A DNA stretch of 11,660 nt from JAAYAN01 sp964437215 (GTDB taxonomy: Bacteria; Bacteroidota; Ignavibacteria; Ignavibacteriales; Melioribacteraceae). Numbering within the stretch: the stretch's first letter is position 1; every line of letters starts with the position of its first letter. Position numbers and translations under genes: made by a program. Positions 7,392-11,660 of the stretch are shown here, in pieces. The notes under the pieces were generated by a model that was given only the letters and a program-made list of their open reading frames with translations, had not been told where the DNA came from and did not search any database. The stretch lies in the NCBI GenBank assembly GCA_964437215.1, contig CAYTFZ010000086.1, positions 1-11,660 of the forward strand. Direction: 5' to 3'.

Positions 7392-8000
7392 TCAAATACT
7401 TAAAACTTTATTTCGTATTATTTCGTGAATATCGCTTATGGATTTTGTTCCGTCTATGGTTACAAACCTTTTTTCGGTATCTGCAAGATACAAATATCCT
7501 TCACGCACTTTCTTGTAAAAATCGCCTTTTGTGTTTTCAATCCGGTCAAGCTCAAGTCCGGCAATGTTTTTTTTCCTTTCCGAAATCACTTCGAGAGGAA
7601 TATCGATAAAAAAAGTAATATCGGGAACAGCTTCCGAAATAACGAATTTCATCAAATCGTTTATAAATTGGACAGGAATTCCGCGTCCGAAACCCTGGTA
7701 AGCAAAAGAGGAATCGTGAAATCTGTCCGAAATTACATATTCATTGTTTTTTAATTTCGGCAGAATAATTTCCCGTACAAGCTGCGCGCGCGCTGAAGCA
7801 AACAAAAGTAATTCGCAGTCTTCAAACATTCCCGAATTTTTCTTATCTAATAGTATTTCGCGGATTTTTTCCGATATTAAAGTACCGCCCGGTTCACGTA
7901 TTAAATTTACTTTTTTATTTTTCTTTTCAAGAAAATCCGATAAAAGCTTTACCTGCGTCGATTTCCCGCAAAAATCCAATCCTTCAAATGTTATGAACAT
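7392..8000 (-). CDS. tmk: Thymidylate kinase
   Basis: A 202-residue cytosolic enzyme that phosphorylates dTMP to dTDP with ATP, essential for dTTP supply. Motifs: P-loop GLDFCGKST (7-15), REPGGT (35-40) for dTMP binding, DRFHDSSFAYQG (92-103), and a lid segment with ERKKNIAGLELDRIE (141-155). The P-loop carries no Arg and the lid has basic residues, as in bacterial type II enzymes. The P-loop has Phe-Cys where most relatives have Gly-Ala or Gly-Ser, a small oddity that keeps the GKST core. Length is normal for the family. The ATG lies one base after the TGA of the YbbR gene (TGATATG), so translation is probably coupled. Confidence 0.97.
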   Translation of the reverse strand: MFITFEGLDFCGKSTQVKLLSDFLEKKNKKVNLIREPGGTLISEKIREILLDKKNSGMFEDCELLLFASARAQLVREIILPKLKNNEYVISDRFHDSSFAYQGFGRGIPVQFINDLMKFVISEAVPDITFFIDIPLEVISERKKNIAGLELDRIENTKGDFYKKVREGYLYLADTEKRFVTIDGTKSISDIHEIIRNKVLSI

Positions 8001-8001
8001 A

Positions 8002-8913
8002 TCATTTCTGTTTAATTATATAATCAAGTCTTCTTGGCTGATAATCAACTACCGTAATATAATCGGGAACCTTAATAACAGGTTTTAAAGTTCCTAAAGT
8101 ATCGTAAATTGCCGCAGAGAAATTTATTTCCGCTGCAATATCTGTATCTTTCATCGAAGCAAGTTTTTTTATTCCGCCGCGCAAAGTAATTTCCAGCGTT
8201 CCCGGCAATAGCATAAGCTCCTTGCCGGCAGGCGAATTTGTAACATTTACCAAAACTTTTTCAAACTTTTTATCAACAATTTTCTGGACTTCGAAGTTTA
8301 CCGAGCAGCCGTTAAATTCGTAAGAAATACCTTTCTCCATAATTATCGGCAGAAAAATCGAGTAATCTTTTTCAAGATTTTTAAGATCGAGGCGTTCAGT
8401 TTTAACCTCGTCTATTATTTGCACAAGCGTTTCGGGTCCGCTTATTCTTATTGAATCAGGAAAATAAAACACATCCGATGCAAGTCCGTAACCTTCTCTA
8501 AAATTCAGTTTTATATCAGTTTTAACCTTAACAGTTTTTTTTACAACTTTATCAACGTAATAATCAATTTTTTCGGGGTAAATTTCCAAAACCTGACCCG
8601 TGCTTGTTAGCCATATATTCTGATCAAGCTCGTTCCGGATATAAGCATGTTTCATTCCGGTTTCGTTTTTGGCAGAAATTTCGTAATCTCCCGTATTGCT
8701 CCAAATCTGCTTAACAAGTTTAATTCCGCGCCCTTTAATTGTAAAATCAATTTCATCGGTACTTTTATATCCAACGGCAAATCCTTCGGGAAGATGTATG
8801 AATTTAACTTTTGCTTTAACCACTGCGCGGTATTCATCGGCAAGCGAAACATAAACCCACAGAATAACCGAAAACAGCGATACAAAAATAATAGTTAATG
8901 ATTTTCTTTTCAT
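8002..8913 (-). CDS. YbbR-domain membrane-anchored protein (CdaR-like)
   Basis: A 303-residue protein with one N-terminal membrane anchor (about residues 7-25, LTIIFVSLFSVILWVYVSL) and an extracytoplasmic beta-rich part. At least two YbbR-type repeats are visible: about 28-120 and about 122-212 (VKVKTDIKLNFREGYGLASDVFYFPDSIRISGPETLVQIIDEVKTERLDLKNL). A further segment, 215-300, ends in a third copy-like stretch (PAGKELMLLPGTLEITLRGG). In Firmicutes the YbbR protein CdaR controls the diadenylate cyclase CdaA; no cdaA gene is in this window, so that role cannot be assumed. No clear SD site precedes the ATG, which lies 49 bases after the BMC gene; tmk follows by one base. Family call is good, function open. 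Confidence 0.85.
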   Translation of the reverse strand: MKRKSLTIIFVSLFSVILWVYVSLADEYRAVVKAKVKFIHLPEGFAVGYKSTDEIDFTIKGRGIKLVKQIWSNTGDYEISAKNETGMKHAYIRNELDQNIWLTSTGQVLEIYPEKIDYYVDKVVKKTVKVKTDIKLNFREGYGLASDVFYFPDSIRISGPETLVQIIDEVKTERLDLKNLEKDYSIFLPIIMEKGISYEFNGCSVNFEVQKIVDKKFEKVLVNVTNSPAGKELMLLPGTLEITLRGGIKKLASMKDTDIAAEINFSAAIYDTLGTLKPVIKVPDYITVVDYQPRRLDYIIKQK

Positions 8914-8962
8914 GGTATGAAATATAAAAAAACTGAATCTCTTTTATCCGGTTTTTATAAAT

Positions 8963-9724
8963 TTATTTAAGAATTGTCCGGAAATAATCCAGCAGTTCTT
9001 TTCTGTTGGCTTTCGAAATATCTCTTCCGAAAATAGGGAAATTTTCTGTAACCCTTGCCAAGTGACGCAATTCGTGCACATTCATATTATCCATCTCTTC
9101 AATGGGAGGAATGTTCGAAATGCTTAACTTTTCCTCACTGCTTTCTTCCGGAAATAATGTATCTCTTTCGGTTTCCTTTACCGGTAATTCAACACTTTTC
9201 TTGTAAGATTCAGTAAAAGCTTCGTCTTTAACCGCTTCTGTTTCTTTATAAATTATTTCTCCGGAATTTTCAGCATCAGAGGGTACCGGATTTCCCTGTG
9301 CAATTTCTATTTCAATTTCTCTTTCAGGTTTTTCCTGCGGAATTGATTTTTCGTTTATGCTTTCAGGTTCTTCGTGTAAAATCAGTGTTTCGCTTTTGCT
9401 TTTAGTTTTTTCCTGTTTGTCTTGTTCTTTTTCTTCTTGGCAGGATATCGTTTTTCCCTTTTCAGGTGATGAATTTATTACTGCAGCAGGATTAATAATT
9501 ATGCGCGTATTAACAAATAACGACATCCGTTTTACGGCTTCTTCTGCGGCTTCAAGAGCATACTGAACCGAAGCGGATTCACCTTCAATTTGTAAAAAAA
9601 CAGTTCCGCCGGATAAGTATTCTTTCTTTAACAATTTTATATCGGCGGTTTTAAACATTGCATCCGCTGCGGCAATTGCTGCGGAATAACCTTTTATTTC
9701 AATTAATCCAAATGCCTTTTCCAT
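8963..9724 (-). CDS. BMC-domain shell protein with acidic linker and C-terminal helical motif
   Basis: A 253-residue protein with three parts. Residues 1-83 are a BMC domain (MEKAFGLIEIKGYSAAIAAADAMFKTADIK; pore-loop region LSGGTVFLQ 38-46; RIIINPAAV 74-82). Residues about 85-212 are a Glu/Lys/Ser-rich, probably disordered linker. Residues 214-253 form a helical motif (MNVHELRHLARVTENF, GRDISKANRKELLDYFRTIL), resembling SAP or Rho-N-like helix pairs. The edge Lys is kept (K25), but the PRP(H) motif with its edge Arg is replaced by NPAA, so it may pack differently from standard hexamers. BMC proteins with C-terminal extensions, such as EutK and PduK, are known, but I cannot match this tail to them. 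An upstream in-frame ATG at 9802 is rejected because it lies inside the preceding gene; the ATG at 9724, ten bases after that gene's stop, matches the family N-terminus. Confidence 0.88.
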   Translation of the reverse strand: MEKAFGLIEIKGYSAAIAAADAMFKTADIKLLKKEYLSGGTVFLQIEGESASVQYALEAAEEAVKRMSLFVNTRIIINPAAVINSSPEKGKTISCQEEKEQDKQEKTKSKSETLILHEEPESINEKSIPQEKPEREIEIEIAQGNPVPSDAENSGEIIYKETEAVKDEAFTESYKKSVELPVKETERDTLFPEESSEEKLSISNIPPIEEMDNMNVHELRHLARVTENFPIFGRDISKANRKELLDYFRTILK

Positions 9725-9734
9725 AACTTTATAA

Positions 9735-10013
9735 TTATCCCTTTTTTGGCAGTAAACTTTCGGTATCCTGGTGCGGACGCGGAATAACGAGAACCGAAAC
9801 AAGCTCGCCGGTTTTTCTTGCTGCTTCGGCTCCAGCTTCTGTTGCTGCTTTTACCGAGCCTACATCCCCGCGGATTATTACGCTTACGTAACCGCCGCCA
9901 ATAATTTCTTTTCCCGTTAATTTAATATCTGCTGTTTTTAACATTGTATCGGCGGCTTCTATTGCGCTTGCCAAACCTTTTGTTTCAATTATCCCGAGCG
10001 CTTCAATCGTCAT
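9735..10013 (-). CDS. Bacterial microcompartment shell protein BMC-H (PduA/EutM-like)
   Basis: A 92-residue single-BMC-domain protein, forming hexamers that tile the facets of a microcompartment shell and supply its small central pores. It matches PduA-type proteins over the whole length: MTIEALGIIETKGLASAIEA at the start, K26 as edge lysine, the pore loop IIGGGYVSV (37-45), RGDVGSVKAATEAGAEAA, and VIPRPH (76-81) with R79 at the hexamer edge. The triple-Gly pore suits small polar substrates. The start at 10013 is chosen because GGGGAG lies seven bases upstream and the family begins there; an ATG at 10028 would add five residues and lies before that site. It is first in the operon behind a near-consensus promoter. 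No signature enzyme is nearby, so the compartment's cargo cannot be named. Confidence 0.95.
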   Translation of the reverse strand: MTIEALGIIETKGLASAIEAADTMLKTADIKLTGKEIIGGGYVSVIIRGDVGSVKAATEAGAEAARKTGELVSVLVIPRPHQDTESLLPKKG

Positions 10014-10020
10014 CTTTTTG

Positions 10021-10026
10021 CTCCCC
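10021..10026 (-). promoter_or_regulatory. Ribosome binding site fixing the BMC-H start
   Basis: GGGGAG on the minus strand lies seven bases before the ATG at 10013. It overlaps the other possible ATG (10026-10028), so ribosomes guided by it would start at 10013. Confidence 0.65.
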
Positions 10027-10048
10027 ATTTTTATTTTATTTCTGCCCG

Positions 10049-10077
10049 AAAATAGTTTAATAGACCTTAAATGTCAA
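10049..10077 (-). promoter_or_regulatory. Near-consensus sigma70 promoter of the BMC operon
   Basis: On the minus strand TTGACA (10072-10077), a perfect -35 box, is 17 bases from TATTTT (10049-10054). Transcription would start near 10042, giving a leader of about 29 bases to the BMC-H ATG. No palindrome overlaps it, so the operon may be constitutively expressed. Confidence 0.65.
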
Positions 10078-10140
10078 TTTAAAAACAGGAATGTTGGTAA
10101 TTTTTGTGAATGGAATAGTTAGCATCTGGCGGAAAGTATA

Positions 10141-10527
10141 TTATATTGTGTACGGTATAAGAACATACTCCAAGTCCGGATTGAAATCTTTTGTATTTCG
10201 TGTTACCAATTTCAGCTTGTTTTTTATTGATATTGCTGCTTGAAATGCATCAGGCAGTTTCAATTTATTTTTTCTGCGTAATTCTGCAGCAAGGTCTGCA
10301 ATATTATTGTCAATATTCAAAGAAACAAAACTATCCAAAAACATTTTTATAAGTTTTATTTCATTATCTTCTGCTCCGGCTAAAACTTCCGCTCTTGTAA
10401 TAAAAGAAATTGCGCATCCTTTGCTTAAATTGTCTTCCAGCCATTTTGTAGCCTTTGCTGCTCCGTTAAGGTGATCAATAATAATGACCGAATCTACTAA
10501 GAATGTCAAATGCGTTTTCATTCCCAT
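10141..10527 (-). CDS. vapC: PIN-domain toxin, VapC family
   Basis: A 128-residue putative ribonuclease toxin. The PIN acidic residues are in place: D12 (FLVDSVIIIDHL), E47 (ITRAEVLAG), D93 (LKLPDAFQAA) and D114 (LVTRNTKDF). In the family these bind magnesium and cut RNA, often tRNA; the target here is unknown. The gene overlaps the end of the antitoxin gene by 10 bases from ATG 10527, or by 4 bases (ATGA) from ATG 10521. A GAGA five bases before 10527 slightly favours the longer form. Overlap and order, antitoxin first, are typical of vapBC. The pair is directly upstream of the BMC operon promoter, on the same strand, with no terminator between them. Confidence 0.93.
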   Translation of the reverse strand: MGMKTHLTFLVDSVIIIDHLNGAAKATKWLEDNLSKGCAISFITRAEVLAGAEDNEIKLIKMFLDSFVSLNIDNNIADLAAELRRKNKLKLPDAFQAAISIKNKLKLVTRNTKDFNPDLEYVLIPYTI

Positions 10528-10751
10528 TCGGATCTCATTTTATCAATATATTCTAACGCATCTCTCTCTCTGCCCTTCCAAATTCCCGATGTTTCACTTA
10601 ATATAGAATTTTTGTCGCTCTTTTCTACCCGGTTTTTATATTCTAAAATCGCTTGCCGGATTGTTTCGGCTGCGGTTTTTTTATTTATATGACTGTAATT
10701 ATCAATCCAATTTTTTAATTCGGATGGTAACGATATTATTGTCCTTAACAT
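10518..10751 (-). CDS. vapB: Ribbon-helix-helix antitoxin, VapB type
   Basis: A 77-residue antitoxin expected to bind its own operator through an N-terminal ribbon-helix-helix (MLRTIISLPSELKNWIDNY then KKTAAETIRQAILEYKNR) and to block the PIN toxin with its C-terminal part (SGIWKGRERDALEYIDKMRSEWE, an acidic/aromatic tail typical of these antitoxins). The start at 10751 is supported by GAGG five to six bases upstream. A GTG at 10775 would add eight residues, but it lies upstream of the predicted transcription start and is rejected. Confidence 0.9.
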   Translation of the reverse strand: MLRTIISLPSELKNWIDNYSHINKKTAAETIRQAILEYKNRVEKSDKNSILSETSGIWKGRERDALEYIDKMRSEWE

Positions 10752-10775
10752 TTTAACCTCACTTTTTACCAGCAC

Positions 10776-10804
10776 AATATATCAACTATGTGATATACAA
10801 TCAA
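10776..10804 (-). promoter_or_regulatory. vapBC promoter with embedded operator dyad
   Basis: TTGATT (10799-10804) and TATATT (10776-10781) are 17 bases apart on the minus strand. A perfect 7-bp inverted repeat, TATATCA-N6-TGATATA (10778-10797), fills the spacer and overlaps the -10 box. Its place between the boxes is what is expected for autorepression by the VapB-VapC complex. Confidence 0.7.
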
Positions 10805-10852
10805 GGTAAAAATACCTAGGATAAAACGAGTAGTGGGTTACGACGGGGATCA

Positions 10853-11518
10853 TTACTTGCTGTCAATTATCTTAATATAAACTTTCTTGAAATCGTCTTC
10901 GTTAAAGTCTTTCTGACAGTTTGAATATCTTCTCCCAATATAAGTACCACCAGGTGAAACATAATCGTGTAAATAATCTTCTCCATAATTAGTCGTAAAA
11001 TAAACGTTAGCATTTTCTTCTTTAATTTTACAAAAAAAAAGGAAACAACTTTTAACTAGTTTAAACAGATGACCATTATTTATCGACCAAAAACCACCTA
11101 TCCCATTTAAACAAAACACAAAAGCATTTGGATTATCAATAATATATTTATGGATACTCAGAACCACATAATCTTCGGATTTCGATTCTAGGACTCTTTG
11201 TCCATTCTTCGTAAATATAAAATCAAAGTCAGATGTATCATAGCTAAAGTCAATTAAGTATTCAATATTATCACCACATTTATAGTATTTTGCTTCCTTA
11301 CTAAATTTGAATATTGGAATTGGTTTTGTAGTTGCATCTTCTATCATTGATTCAGTAATAAATAAATTATTCGGATAACTTTTAAGTACATTTTTAAATT
11401 CTGTTAATTTTATACTTGCAATCTCGTTATACCTATTTATGTTTATTGGGAAAAGTAATGTATCCTCTTGCGAGTAAATTACACTAAATGTTATAAAAAA
11501 GAATAATAAATACTTCAT
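10853..11518 (-). CDS. Exported protein of unknown function
   Basis: A 221-residue protein that I do not recognise. Residues 1-16 are a signal peptide (MKYLLFFFITFSVIYS, likely cut before Q17 or E18); there is no lipobox cysteine. The mature part is mixed alpha/beta, rich in Tyr, Phe and Asn, with five cysteines (81, 136, 158, 163, 201), so disulfides are possible in the periplasm. Recognisable stretches are FCLNGIGGFWSINNG (135-149) and YVSPGGTYIGRRYSNC (186-201). There is no T9SS domain or transmembrane helix after the signal. Codons for 159-162 run through a 9-T homopolymer. The start is supported by AAGGAA about six bases upstream. It stands alone upstream of vapBC, with low GC like its surroundings. 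Confidence 0.75.
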   Translation of the reverse strand: MKYLLFFFITFSVIYSQEDTLLFPININRYNEIASIKLTEFKNVLKSYPNNLFITESMIEDATTKPIPIFKFSKEAKYYKCGDNIEYLIDFSYDTSDFDFIFTKNGQRVLESKSEDYVVLSIHKYIIDNPNAFVFCLNGIGGFWSINNGHLFKLVKSCFLFFCKIKEENANVYFTTNYGEDYLHDYVSPGGTYIGRRYSNCQKDFNEDDFKKVYIKIIDSK

Positions 11519-11660
11519 AAAAATTCCTTCATTTTCCTGTCTTTTCAGAATTTACACCCTGTATATTTTTTACTTTCTTATCCGTTATGGTATATTTCCC
11601 AGTTTAAGTATGTACTCACAAACAATTTCAGGCGGCAATTAAAAAACCGGTTTCTTTTAT
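11519..11660 (-). other. Leader region of the exported protein gene
   Basis: It contains the AAGGAA ribosome site close to the ATG at 11518 and A/T-rich DNA. No promoter with acceptable spacing, terminator or other gene could be supported. A short AACCGGTT palindrome near the window edge has no loop and is probably not a terminator. Confidence 0.4.

Noticed and set aside
8914..8962. Terminator between the second BMC gene and the YbbR gene
   Set aside because: There is a T-run on the minus strand but no GC stem before it.
9725..9802. Longer start for the second BMC protein at 9802
   Set aside because: It would lie inside the preceding BMC gene and adds 26 residues unlike any BMC N-terminus; the ATG at 9724 aligns with the domain start.
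10752..10775. GTG start for the antitoxin at 10775
   Set aside because: It falls next to the -10 box, upstream of the predicted transcription start; the ATG at 10751 has an SD site.
11625..11660. Terminator at AACCGGTT near the right edge
   Set aside because: The palindrome has no room for a loop and is too short to form a stable hairpin.

Overview
The window looks like chromosomal DNA from an Ignavibacteria/Chlorobi-group member of the Bacteroidota. The clearest signs are a secreted protein ending in a type IX secretion (T9SS) sorting domain (NYPNPFNPTT...), low GC with A/T-rich spacers, and still recognisable Shine-Dalgarno (SD) sites and sigma70-like -35/-10 pairs. The assignment is inferred from protein style; no marker gene is present. 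Every gene I can support lies on the minus strand, so transcription runs from high to low coordinates.

Layout in order of transcription. (1) 11660-10853: a short leader and an exported 221-aa protein of unknown function. (2) 10804-10141: a vapB-vapC toxin-antitoxin pair (ribbon-helix-helix antitoxin, PIN toxin) with overlapping genes and its own promoter, which carries a perfect TATATCA-N6-TGATATA dyad between -35 and -10. (3) 10077-5723: a probable five-gene operon starting at a near-consensus promoter (TTGACA-N17-TATTTT). It encodes a PduA/EutM-like microcompartment shell hexamer, a second BMC protein with a long acidic linker and a short helical C-terminal motif, a YbbR-domain membrane-anchored protein, thymidylate kinase and an S41 carboxyl-terminal processing protease. 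Gaps are 10, 49, 1 and 7 bases. (4) 5612-3630: htpG, with a near-perfect SD site and an intrinsic terminator. (5) 3629-2315: an MgtC/DUF4010 membrane protein whose start codon touches the htpG terminator U-tract. (6) 2345-1821: a gene-poor spacer with a possible tiny membrane-protein gene interrupted by an in-frame TGA, and two palindromes 22 bp apart. (7) 1820-339: a T9SS-exported protein built from ten YD-like repeats of about 29 residues. (8) 338-1: a convergent intergenic region with a terminator for a plus-strand gene to the left, a tight cluster of dyads and a 14-bp perfect inverted repeat.

The most unusual element is the microcompartment pair. Two BMC shell genes, with no signature enzyme, BMC-T trimer or BMC-P vertex gene in view, head an operon of housekeeping and envelope genes (ybbR, tmk, ctp). 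This looks like a satellite shell locus whose main microcompartment operon lies elsewhere. The second shell protein lacks the usual edge arginine and has a C-terminal extension that could recruit cargo, DNA or a membrane partner. That role is a hypothesis; the domain architecture is read directly from the translation.
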